In this document: positions 9,557-17,533 of the stretch, piece by piece | Numbering within the stretch: the first letter of the stretch is position 1 | Layout: each line of letters begins with the position of its first letter | Assembly (NCBI GenBank): GCA_036274595.1 | Contig: DASUFL010000021.1 | Span: forward strand, 16,909-80,908 | Source of the DNA: WS-9 sp036274595 | GTDB taxonomy: Bacteria > Eisenbacteria > RBG-16-71-46 > SZUA-252 | Length of the DNA stretch: 64,000 bases | Reading direction: 5' to 3' | Made by a program: the position numbers and the translations under genes | The notes under the pieces: generated by a model | What the model was told of the DNA's origin: nothing | The model's database searches: none | What the model saw: the letters and a program-made list of their open reading frames with translations, nothing else

Positions 9557-11037
9557 CGCGCGGCGCGCGCCCCCGTGATCATCGCGAAGGCTTCTTCGTA
9601 GCGCCGAGCCGTCTTCTCGATCACCTCGTCCGGCAGGCGAGGCGGCGGCGGATTGCGATCCCACTTGATGGAATCGAGATAGTCGCGGATCACCTGCTTG
9701 TCGAAGCTGTCCTGCGCCACGCCTTCGGTGTAGCGGTCGATGGGCCAGTAGCGCGACGAATCGGGCGAGAGCGCCTCGTCGATCCAGACGATCATCCCGT
9801 CCTTCTCGCCGAACTCGAACTTCGTGTCGGCGAGGATGAGTCCGATCGACTCCGCGTGCGCTGCGGCTGCCTTGTAGATCGCGATGCTCGTCGCGCGGAG
9901 CCTCTCCGCTGCGTCGCCCCCCACGATGGACGCCATGCGGTCGAAGTCGATGTTCTCGTCGTGCCCCTCCTGCTCCTTCGTCGCGGGAGTGAAGATCGGT
10001 TCGGGAAGCTTCGACGAGAGCTTGAGTCCCGGCGGGAGCTTCACCCCGCAGACCATGCCGCTCGCCTGGTATTCCTTCCACCCCGATCCCGCGAGATAGC
10101 CGCGCACGACACACTCGACGTCGTAGCGCTTGGCCTTCTTCACGAGCATGGACCGGCCGTCGAGCAGGGAGCGATGGGAGGCGAACGGCTCGGGAAAGCG
10201 CGCCACGTCCGTCGTGAGGTAGTGGCTCGGCACGATCGCCTCGAGCCGCTCGAACCAGAAGCGGGAGATCTGGGTGAGAACGCGCCCCTTCCCCGGGATC
10301 CCCTCGTTCAGGATCACGTCGTACGCCGACACGCGATCGGTCGCGACCAGGAGGAGCTGGGAGCCGAGATCGTAGAGATCGCGGACCTTTCCCCTGTAGT
10401 CGGGCGCGCGGCCCGGGATCACCACGTCGCGCAGCGCGCGATCGGCCGTCTTCATCGATTCCTCCTGAGTGAACGTTCGTATCGCGTCGACGTAGATCTC
10501 GTGTTCCAGCGGCAGCAGACGCTCCGCCAGGGAGTCCGCGGTCTCGCCCTTTCGAATCGGGAGCTCCGCCTGGAGTACCACGGGGCCCGAGTCCATGCCC
10601 GCATCCACGCGGTGCACGGTCGCTCCGGTCACCGCCACGCCCGCCTCGATCGCCTGCCGCTGCGCCTCCAGCCCTGGAAACCGCGGGAGGAGCGATGGGT
10701 GCACGTTGAGGATCGGGACGCCCGCCTGGTCGATCGTCTCCGCGCGCAGAAGGCGCATGAAACCGCAGAGGGCGATCAGCCCGGGACGGTCCCGGCGGAT
10801 GATGCCTTGGAGCTCTTCTTCGGCTTCGGGAGCGAGCCGCGATCCGGGGCGCCACGGCGTGAGGACGGACGTGGGGATCGATCGCTCTCGGGCGTACTCG
10901 AGCGCGGGAGCGTCCTGCCGGTCGGAGACGACCCGCACGACCGCTGCCCGTAGCCGTCCGTCGCGCGTGGCCTCGATCAGATTCGCGACGTGGCTCCCCC
11001 GCCCGGAGGCGAGGAGCAGCAGCCGAAGGGGCTCCAT
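9553..11037 (-). CDS. purN-purC: In-frame fusion of GAR formyltransferase (PurN) and SAICAR synthetase (PurC)
   Basis: One continuous 494-residue frame carries two purine enzymes. Residues 1-194 are PurN (glycinamide ribonucleotide transformylase): LLLASGRGSH, ALCGFMRLL, NVHPSLLPRFPG and GATVHRVDAGMDSGPVV. This stretch contains the catalytic Asn-His-Asp set. Residues 195-494 are PurC: YRGKVRDLYDLG, ATDRVSAYDVILNEGIPGKG, ECVVRGYLAGSGWKEY, ILADTKFEFG and WIDEALSPDSSRYWP. There is no stop between them. The second domain begins at an ATG (10455) preceded by a perfect AGGAGG five bases upstream, so PurC may also be made on its own from the same message. It is coupled by GTGA to purH downstream; comEC is upstream. 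The start ATG 11037 matches the PurN N-terminus. Confidence 0.93.
   Translation of the reverse strand: MEPLRLLLLASGRGSHVANLIEATRDGRLRAAVVRVVSDRQDAPALEYARERSIPTSVLTPWRPGSRLAPEAEEELQGIIRRDRPGLIALCGFMRLLRAETIDQAGVPILNVHPSLLPRFPGLEAQRQAIEAGVAVTGATVHRVDAGMDSGPVVLQAELPIRKGETADSLAERLLPLEHEIYVDAIRTFTQEESMKTADRALRDVVIPGRAPDYRGKVRDLYDLGSQLLLVATDRVSAYDVILNEGIPGKGRVLTQISRFWFERLEAIVPSHYLTTDVARFPEPFASHRSLLDGRSMLVKKAKRYDVECVVRGYLAGSGWKEYQASGMVCGVKLPPGLKLSSKLPEPIFTPATKEQEGHDENIDFDRMASIVGGDAAERLRATSIAIYKAAAAHAESIGLILADTKFEFGEKDGMIVWIDEALSPDSSRYWPIDRYTEGVAQDSFDKQVIRDYLDSIKWDRNPPPPRLPDEVIEKTARRYEEAFAMITGARAAR
10453..10468 (-). promoter_or_regulatory. Internal Shine-Dalgarno and ATG inside the purN-purC frame
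   Basis: On the minus strand the sequence reads AGGAGGAATCG then ATG at 10455-10453, spacing five bases. It lies exactly at the junction of the PurN and PurC homologous regions, so it looks like a functional ribosome binding site for a separate 300-residue PurC product. That both products are made is inference. Confidence 0.6.
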
Positions 11038-11068
11038 CGACAATCGATACCACACTCGGGCGTCCGTC

Positions 11069-13570
11069 TCAAGGTTCTTCGCGTGAAGGGGTTACCGGCG
11101 CGCCGCGATTCCACGTCAGGCGCTCCGGAGCGGGGTGCGCGCGGGTCGAGATCCAGGCGCCGCCCGGCGCCAGCGTGAGCCGGATCGCCCCCTCCTGATC
11201 GGTACGGAGGACCTGGGCGCCCCATCGCTCGTAACGGCCCAGAACCGTCGGGTTGGGATGATGGAAGCGATTGTGCTCACCCGAGGAGACCAGGACCACC
11301 GAGGGATGGAGCTTCGCCACCCAGTCCTCGCCGCTCGAGGTCTTGCTCCCGTGATGGGGCGCCTTGACCACGTCGACCGGGCCGAGCCGCGGGAGGAGCG
11401 CTTCCTCCCCGTCGGTCTCGAGGTCCCCCGCGAAGAGCGCCGTCGCGCCGCCCACCTCGAGGATGGCTGCGAGCGAGGCGTCGTTCTCGTGGGGCCCGTC
11501 CGCGATTCCACGCTCGATCGTGAGCGAGGCTCCCCCGCCGAGCGCCAGTGTCGTGTCGCGCGCGACTCCGAGCGCGCGTCCGCCGCGACGTGCCAGCGCG
11601 CGCGAGAGCCCTCGCCTCCACGCGCCGCGGCGATCGCGTCCGTTCTCCCAAAGGGTGCCGATCCAGCCACGGCGGGCGAGCCACTCGAATCCGCCGAAGT
11701 GATCGAGATGCGCGTGCGAGAGGAGCGCGTTCGCGATCCGCCCCGCTCCCTCCGCGCGGAGCGCGGGCTCGATCACCGATTCGCCGGAGTCGCGCCGCTC
11801 GTCGCGCGGGCCCGCGTCGACGAGAAGGGATCCACCACCCGGAAGCGAGACCCACGTCGCGTCTCCCTGCCCGATGTCGAGCATCACGATCGCGGGCCCG
11901 GAAGGCGCGCGCCGTGGCGCCGGAACGAACGGGACGAGCGCGCCTACGAAGAGCGCCATGGCGGACCAGCGCGCCGCGGATGGGCGCGCCGTACGGCCGC
12001 CGCGGCACGATTCGGCCGCGGCCCCCGCGAGCGCGAGGAAGAGCGCGCCGAGAGCGAGCGCATGGAGCGGCGCGACGCCGTGCACGAGCCACGGATCGAG
12101 CGCCCGCGATCCGTGCGTGTTCAGCTCCAGCATCAGGAGGCCCGACGCCTCGAGCGCTCCCGCGGCGGCGTCGCGCAGGAGCGGCATGCCCGTCGCCGCG
12201 GCGCCGAGAAAGAGCACGCACTCGGCCATGAAGAGCGTGCAGAGCGGGATCACGACGAGATTGAGCCCGAGGCCCACCATGGGGATCGCGCCGAACATCG
12301 TCGACTGGACGCCCGCGGTTCCGATCGTGGCCCCGCCGCTCTGCACGAAGAGGGACCAGCCTCCCGCAGCGGCGCGCCGCGCGAGGCCGCGAAGCCCTCC
12401 GCCCGATGCACCGGCCTTCACCAAGCCGCCGAGCGGTCCGGCGGCGCCCAGCCCGAGCACGGCGAGGAACGAGAGCTGAAATCCGGGATCGAGCACCGAT
12501 CGCGGATCGGCGAGGTGGAGCGCGAGCCCGGCGATGCCCCACGCGGTGAAGGGACGCACGACGACCCCGAGCAGGCGGCCGCATCGCGAGGAGGTCCAGA
12601 GGAGCGCGGAGCGGAGCGCCGACGCCGGCGCGCCCACGAGCGCGACGTAGCCCCAGAGCGCCGCCAGCTCGATCGCCGCGGTCGGAGCGGGCGGGAGCCG
12701 GAGCGTCCCCGCGAAGAGAGCGATGAAGCCCGCGAGGATGCAGACGTGGAGTCCCGAGATCGAGAGGATGTGGACCGTGCCGCCGTCGCGAAACGAGTGC
12801 TGGATCGCCGGAGCGATGCCGGAGCGGTCGCCCAGGAGCATCCCGCGCGCGAGGGCCGCGACCGGACGGGAGAGCGACGCGGCGAACGCACGCGCGAGGC
12901 GGTCCCGGATGATCGCGCCCGGATCGGAGCCGCGCTCCGGCGGATCCGCGGGCGCCTCGATCGAGAGCGGATCGATCGTGACGGTGCCGGCGAGACCGAG
13001 CCGCTCGAGGGCGCGCCCGGGGGCGCTCGAGCCTGGATTGCGCGCGTCTTCCGGAGGGCGAAAATCGCCGCGCAGCCGGAGCCACAACCCCGGCAGCACC
13101 CACCGGGGCGGGATCGCGTCGTCCCGCCAGCGGACGGTGAGCTTCGCGCGGCACGGGGCCTCGCGGCTCCCCACGCGCACGCGGCGAGCTTCCACGACGA
13201 GGCTCGGAAACTCCGCGTCGGTCGCCGTCGTGTCGAGCACGCGCCCCTCGATCACGACGGGCGTTTCCGCGGGATGCACGGGGAGCGGCCAGATGAGGGA
13301 ATCGGCCTCCGCCCCGAGCGTCACGCCCGCCGCGATCAAGGAAGCCACGCCGAGAGCCGCTTCGAGCCGCGTCCACGGGGCGCGCCGGTATGGATGACCG
13401 CGCCACCCGATCCCGAGCGACAGCGCGCCGCACGCGAGCGCGGCCAGGAGGGCGGGCTCTTCGATGCGCGCCGGCACCGCCGCCCAGGTCGAAGCCAGGT
13501 GACCCAGCGCGATCAGGAACCAGAGAACGACCGGTGCGGGCCAGACGAAGTGAGGCCAGGAGGGACGCAT
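11069..13570 (-). CDS. comEC: ComEC/Rec2-family DNA uptake channel protein
   Basis: An 833-residue polytopic inner-membrane protein of the family that passes single-stranded DNA into the cytoplasm during natural transformation. It has the full three-part layout: an N-terminal membrane/OB-like region (about 1-200), the competence domain (about 230-540) with ARGMLLGDRSGI and HILSISGLHVCILAGF, and a C-terminal metallo-beta-lactamase domain (about 570-810). The last contains VMLDIGQGDATWV, LLSHAHLDHFGG (HxHxDH), KAPHHGSKTSS and an SGEHNRFHHP stretch. The metal-binding HxHxDH is intact. The start ATG 13570 follows GAGG at a good distance; a long upstream frame is a shadow of the PEGA gene. No other competence genes are visible here. 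Confidence 0.92.
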   Translation of the reverse strand: MRPSWPHFVWPAPVVLWFLIALGHLASTWAAVPARIEEPALLAALACGALSLGIGWRGHPYRRAPWTRLEAALGVASLIAAGVTLGAEADSLIWPLPVHPAETPVVIEGRVLDTTATDAEFPSLVVEARRVRVGSREAPCRAKLTVRWRDDAIPPRWVLPGLWLRLRGDFRPPEDARNPGSSAPGRALERLGLAGTVTIDPLSIEAPADPPERGSDPGAIIRDRLARAFAASLSRPVAALARGMLLGDRSGIAPAIQHSFRDGGTVHILSISGLHVCILAGFIALFAGTLRLPPAPTAAIELAALWGYVALVGAPASALRSALLWTSSRCGRLLGVVVRPFTAWGIAGLALHLADPRSVLDPGFQLSFLAVLGLGAAGPLGGLVKAGASGGGLRGLARRAAAGGWSLFVQSGGATIGTAGVQSTMFGAIPMVGLGLNLVVIPLCTLFMAECVLFLGAAATGMPLLRDAAAGALEASGLLMLELNTHGSRALDPWLVHGVAPLHALALGALFLALAGAAAESCRGGRTARPSAARWSAMALFVGALVPFVPAPRRAPSGPAIVMLDIGQGDATWVSLPGGGSLLVDAGPRDERRDSGESVIEPALRAEGAGRIANALLSHAHLDHFGGFEWLARRGWIGTLWENGRDRRGAWRRGLSRALARRGGRALGVARDTTLALGGGASLTIERGIADGPHENDASLAAILEVGGATALFAGDLETDGEEALLPRLGPVDVVKAPHHGSKTSSGEDWVAKLHPSVVLVSSGEHNRFHHPNPTVLGRYERWGAQVLRTDQEGAIRLTLAPGGAWISTRAHPAPERLTWNRGAPVTPSREEP

Positions 13571-13629
13571 CGCGTCCTCGCAGCGGGGAGGTCCAATCGA
13601 GCGCGGCGAGGAGGGGCCGCGCTTTGGGA

Positions 13630-15777
13630 TCAGTTCCGAACGGGGAGTGTGTAGATCTCGGAGTAGATCTCGTGTCCGCTCGTGCCGGACGCCATGAAAT
13701 AGATGCGCACCTGACCCGCCTTGGAGCGGAGCACCTCGGGGGGCACGAGCGCCGCGTAGGAGCGCGAGCCCTCTTCGAGGCGCGTCATCCGCTTCGGCTG
13801 GAACGTGCCGCCGGGGGGCGCCGCGTAGAGCCAGAGCGCGAGCGACGGATCCCATTCGGACTCGGGAAGCGTGATGGTGAGCGGGAGCGGATTCGACCGG
13901 TCGATCGCGTCGGGCGGGTCGAACCGAAGCGGCTCGTCGGAATGCTCGCCGAACTCCGCGGTGACGAAGGCCTGCCCGCCCGACTTCACGTCGAGGATCG
14001 ACACCTGCGGCGGGAATCCGCGCCGCGCCACGCGCACGCTGTGGGTCCCCGGTCCGAGGGTGATCTTGCCCGGCGTCACGCCGCGCGGAACGCCGTCGAC
14101 CCAGAAGGGATCGCCGCGGCTCGGCTCGAACCCCGCGTCGCCCAGGATGCTGCTCTTCACCTCCACCGAGCCGTCGAGCGGCGTCGGGCCGACGCTCCCG
14201 ACGAGCTCCGCGCTCTTGTCCTTCAGAACGTCGATCTCCTGCGCGCTCGTCGCGATCCCCGGACCGCTGAACCGCACGAGATGCCGCCCCACGACCACCT
14301 GGTCGAGCGTGAGCGGCGTCGTCCCCATGTAGACGCCGTCGAGATAGACGTCGAGAACGCGCTTCGGCTCCGATGAGGTGAACGCGACCGCGCCGTAGAG
14401 CGCGGGGTGGAGCGTCAGGCGCGTCGCGGCGGAGATCTCGACCGTATCGCGCCACGCGCCGTACGGTCCCCAGTCGAGCTCCACCTTGTGGAGTCCCGCG
14501 TCGAGCGAGACGCCGGTCAGCGGCGTGCGTCCTTCGAGCGCCACGCCGTCCACGTGCACGACGGCGCCGGGCGGATCGGAGAAGATGTCGGCCGTGCCGC
14601 TCACCGCCGCGGGCATAGGAGGCGCCGCGGAGCGCCTCGACGAATCGCCCAGGATTCCGGGAAGGAGCGCACGGATCAGGATGGCGACCGCGATGATCGC
14701 GAGCGCGCCTCCGCCCCACAGCGCGAGCGGCTCGTACCACGCGCGCTCCTCGCCGATCGGCGTGAGCGTCGGCGTGCGGGGACGGTCCGCGTCGCTCGAT
14801 GCGACGGACTCCTCGGTTTCGACGGACGGCTCGGTCTCCGCGCTCGCCCCGTCCTCGATCGCCTCCCCGACGAAGCCAGGAGCGCCGCTCGGCACGGCCT
14901 GTGCGCTGTCGGCGATCGCGGGAGCGATGGGATCGAGCACGCCCAGACCGGGGGCTTCCTCGAAGCCCTCGGCGGCCGCGTGCTCCTCCACGAAAGGCGG
15001 CGGCGCTTCCGTCGCGAAGCCGGCCACGTCGAGGCTCTCGATCGGTTCCGGCTCCGCGACCGCGGCCACCACGTCCTGCGTCTCCGCTGTCAGCTCGGCC
15101 TCGGGACCGATCGATTCGGACTCCTGAGGCTGGAGGACGCGCACGGCGACCCGGCCGCGGTCGGCCGCCCCCTCCGACGCCGCTCGCAGGATCTGAACCG
15201 GGTCCATCGCCCCCGCGAGGTCTCGCGCCAGGAGCGCGATCTCCCCCTCCCTGAGCGGGCGGGTCGAGAGCACGTAGACGTCGCCCGGCTCGGGTTTCAG
15301 GGGCACGACCTCGATCCTTACCTGTGGCTCCGACCCCAGCGCCCCGCGCGGCGCATGGGGCCCCGGATCGGGATCGGCGCGCCCCAGGCGCGAGAGGAGG
15401 CCGCTCCGGTGCCGGAAACAGGGGCAATCGCCTGCGCTCACCGCCACCGCGTCCCCGCCCTGGAGGAGGAGAGCGAGAACGGCCACCCAGGGCCGATCTC
15501 CCTCGGGCCGGGCCATGAGCTCGGCATGGAGGGCGCGGAGCGCACCGATGACGCGCTTCAGAGGCGTCTCCTCGGGGTCCACGGTGGTGCTGAGGGCGAG
15601 GGCGATCTTCTCCTTGACCCAGATGGTCGGATCGATGACGTCCGCGGGTCCCATGGCTCCACGGGCCACCAAAGCGAAGCCCCGATCGGGGTCGAGGTGC
15701 GCCAGAGCACCCTCCCGATCGGGGCTGCGCGCGACACCGGCGATCCGGAATCGCGATCCGAGCTGGGTTTGGATCAC
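13630..15777 (-). CDS. Membrane protein with degenerate PP2C-like domain, one TM helix and PEGA repeats
   Basis: 715 residues. The N-terminal ~200 residues follow the layout of a PP2C/SpoIIE-type phosphatase (RIAGVARSPDREGA, VLALLLQGGDAVAVSAGDCPCF, then VYVLSTRPLREGE). However, the metal-binding aspartates (DGMGG and the final GxxDN) are not recognisable. An acidic low-complexity linker (about 205-335) leads to one transmembrane segment near 350-370. Three or four PEGA domains follow (FSDPPGAVVHVDG; DVYLDGVYMGTTPLTL; FWVDGVPRGVTPGKI), likely extracytoplasmic. The start is set at GTG 15777 because a strong promoter (15784-15812) overlaps the longer frame and puts +1 on this codon. It may be a regulator or scaffold linked to Ser/Thr kinases; none is seen nearby. 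Confidence 0.75.
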   Translation of the reverse strand: MIQTQLGSRFRIAGVARSPDREGALAHLDPDRGFALVARGAMGPADVIDPTIWVKEKIALALSTTVDPEETPLKRVIGALRALHAELMARPEGDRPWVAVLALLLQGGDAVAVSAGDCPCFRHRSGLLSRLGRADPDPGPHAPRGALGSEPQVRIEVVPLKPEPGDVYVLSTRPLREGEIALLARDLAGAMDPVQILRAASEGAADRGRVAVRVLQPQESESIGPEAELTAETQDVVAAVAEPEPIESLDVAGFATEAPPPFVEEHAAAEGFEEAPGLGVLDPIAPAIADSAQAVPSGAPGFVGEAIEDGASAETEPSVETEESVASSDADRPRTPTLTPIGEERAWYEPLALWGGGALAIIAVAILIRALLPGILGDSSRRSAAPPMPAAVSGTADIFSDPPGAVVHVDGVALEGRTPLTGVSLDAGLHKVELDWGPYGAWRDTVEISAATRLTLHPALYGAVAFTSSEPKRVLDVYLDGVYMGTTPLTLDQVVVGRHLVRFSGPGIATSAQEIDVLKDKSAELVGSVGPTPLDGSVEVKSSILGDAGFEPSRGDPFWVDGVPRGVTPGKITLGPGTHSVRVARRGFPPQVSILDVKSGGQAFVTAEFGEHSDEPLRFDPPDAIDRSNPLPLTITLPESEWDPSLALWLYAAPPGGTFQPKRMTRLEEGSRSYAALVPPEVLRSKAGQVRIYFMASGTSGHEIYSEIYTLPVRN

Positions 15778-15783
15778 GGGCGC

Positions 15784-15812
15784 AGAATAGGAACCGACGG
15801 TGTACCTGTCAA
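15784..15812 (-). promoter_or_regulatory. Sigma70-type promoter of the PP2C/PEGA gene (leaderless)
   Basis: Reads TTGACA (15812-15807), 17-base spacer, TATTCT (15789-15784). The seventh base after the -10 box is 15777, the G of the proposed GTG start, so the mRNA would have no 5' leader. Confidence 0.65.
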
Positions 15813-15934
15813 CAAGCCGATCGCATCGAGCCATGGCATATGGCTTGCAGTGCCTAGGGTTAACGGACCGCGCATCGCGGAACTGATTTCGGAGAGGACA
15901 TCATTTCGCCTCGAAATCTTTTTGGGCTTGCGGA

Positions 15935-17497
15935 ATGCACGGTCCACGCATTAGCCTCCGCAGGTCCGCATCAAGGCGACGAACAGGAAGTTCGCTAACC
16001 CCAGGGACCGGACGGTCTTCGGACGTACCGCGTTCGGCCCTCCTGCATCGAAGACTGGGACGGAGGTATTCGTTTGATCCCTCGCAAGTCCTGTACATCT
16101 TCCTACTCCTCGGCCTGACCCTCCTGGTCCGCCCCTCGGCTCCTGCGTGCGCGGCGGTCATGGGTCCGGACATGCCCGGCGCCGTGATGCTGGGACCGGA
16201 CATGGCCGGCTCGGACCACTCCACGCCGGAGAAGCCCGAGCCGGAGGCCAATTCCGATCCGGTCGCCCCCATCCAGGCCTCGTTCGACAGGGCCAAGGAT
16301 CTGGCCCAATCGGGCAAGAATGCCGACGCGGCGGCCACCTGCGAGAGCGCGCTCAGGGACATCGAGAAGCTCTCGAGCGCGTCGCGGGGCGATGTCGTCC
16401 TCCTCAAGGAAGCGCTCGAGGACCTTAGGGACAAGTCGAAGGACGCCGCCCAGGAGGACGCCGACGAGGATCTCGCCTCCAAGCTCCCGCCGTCCCTCGC
16501 CCCCGTGGAGATCGAGCGGAACGAGCGGGTCGACAAGTGGATCAACTACTACGCCGGCCGCGGCCGTGAGCGCTTCCAGATCTGGCTCCAGCGGTCCGGT
16601 TCCTACATGGATCTCCTGACGCGCAATCTGAGGGCCGAGGGCGTGCCCGAGGAGCTCGCGAACCTCGTCTTCGTCGAGAGCGGCTTCAACATGCACGCGA
16701 AGTCGGTCGCGCGCGCCGTCGGTCCCTGGCAGTTCATTCGAGGCACGGCCCGCCTCTTCGGCCTGGAGATGACGGCGTACAAGGACGAGCGGCGCGATCC
16801 GGAGCTGGCCACGCGCGCGGCCGCGCGCTACCTGCGCCGGCTCTACACGATGTTCGACGGCTCCTGGCCGCTCGCGCTCGCCGCCTACAACGCCGGCGAG
16901 GGCACCGTGCAGCGCGCGATCAAGCGCCAAGGGACGCACGACTTCTGGTCGCTCCGGCTCCCGCGCGAGACGCAGGACTACGTGCCGAAATTCCTCGCCG
17001 CGATGGAGATCGCGTCCGACCCGCAGCGCTACGGCTTCGATCTCCCGGAGAACTCGCCGCTCAAGTACGACATGGTGACCGTGCGCGGTCCCGTCGACAT
17101 GAAGGAGCTCTCACGCGTCAGCGCGGTCGAGGTGGACGAGCTCCAGCGGCTCAATCCGGTGTTCGTCCGCCACCGCATGCCGGCCGACAAAGAAGGCACC
17201 ATGGTCCGCGTCCCGCACGGCATGGGCGAGCAGGTGCAGCAGGCCCTCCAGAGCGACTACAAGCCGCGTCCGCTCACGAAGACGGAGCTTCGGACGGCGG
17301 CCCGGGAGCACAAGAAGGAGATGCGTCCCGTGCGGCACGGCCGGCATGGCCGTCGCGGCGTGCACGTGGTGCGCCGGGGCGAGACGCTGTCGCAGATCAG
17401 CGCCAGGTACCACGTGAGCTCGAGCCGCCTGCGCCAGCTGAACGGCCTCGCCGACGCCGGCTCCATCCGCGCCGGCCAGCGCCTCCGCATCCAGTAG
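15935..17497 (+). CDS. mltD: Membrane-bound lytic transglycosylase D-like protein with LysM
   Basis: About 520 residues; an exported peptidoglycan lytic transglycosylase. A hydrophobic segment (LYIFLLLGLTLLV) at about 53-70 ends in ACAA, a signal peptide. The SLT domain at about 225-365 has NLVFVESGFN with the catalytic Glu, GPWQFIRGTARLFGL and LALAAYNAGEGTV, the family 1D pattern. A LysM domain (HVVRRGETLSQISARYHVS ... IRAGQRLRIQ) closes the protein. A second degenerate LysM may sit near 385-430. The ATG at 15935 gives an unusually long Arg-rich N-terminus. No better canonical start exists in frame, although a GGAGGT sits before residue ~46. It is divergent from the PEGA gene and convergent with glgC. 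Confidence 0.85.
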   Translation: MHGPRISLRRSASRRRTGSSLTPGTGRSSDVPRSALLHRRLGRRYSFDPSQVLYIFLLLGLTLLVRPSAPACAAVMGPDMPGAVMLGPDMAGSDHSTPEKPEPEANSDPVAPIQASFDRAKDLAQSGKNADAAATCESALRDIEKLSSASRGDVVLLKEALEDLRDKSKDAAQEDADEDLASKLPPSLAPVEIERNERVDKWINYYAGRGRERFQIWLQRSGSYMDLLTRNLRAEGVPEELANLVFVESGFNMHAKSVARAVGPWQFIRGTARLFGLEMTAYKDERRDPELATRAAARYLRRLYTMFDGSWPLALAAYNAGEGTVQRAIKRQGTHDFWSLRLPRETQDYVPKFLAAMEIASDPQRYGFDLPENSPLKYDMVTVRGPVDMKELSRVSAVEVDELQRLNPVFVRHRMPADKEGTMVRVPHGMGEQVQQALQSDYKPRPLTKTELRTAAREHKKEMRPVRHGRHGRRGVHVVRRGETLSQISARYHVSSSRLRQLNGLADAGSIRAGQRLRIQ

Positions 17498-17533
17498 CGC
17501 GTCTCGCGGCGCGGGCGCGCCCCGTTCCCTCCC

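Noticed and set aside
9557..11053. Upstream extension of the purH frame
   Set aside because: Overlaps the purN-purC gene in another frame; PurH homology begins exactly at GTG 9556.
13571..15427. Upstream extension of the comEC frame by ~620 codons
   Set aside because: It lies antisense-free but in another frame of the PEGA gene, has no membrane or domain signal, and comEC has a good ATG with Shine-Dalgarno at 13570.
15778..15834. Longer N-terminus of the PP2C/PEGA protein (start 15834)
   Set aside because: The extension covers the TTGACA-N17-TATTCT promoter and adds no recognisable sequence; GTG 15777 fits better.
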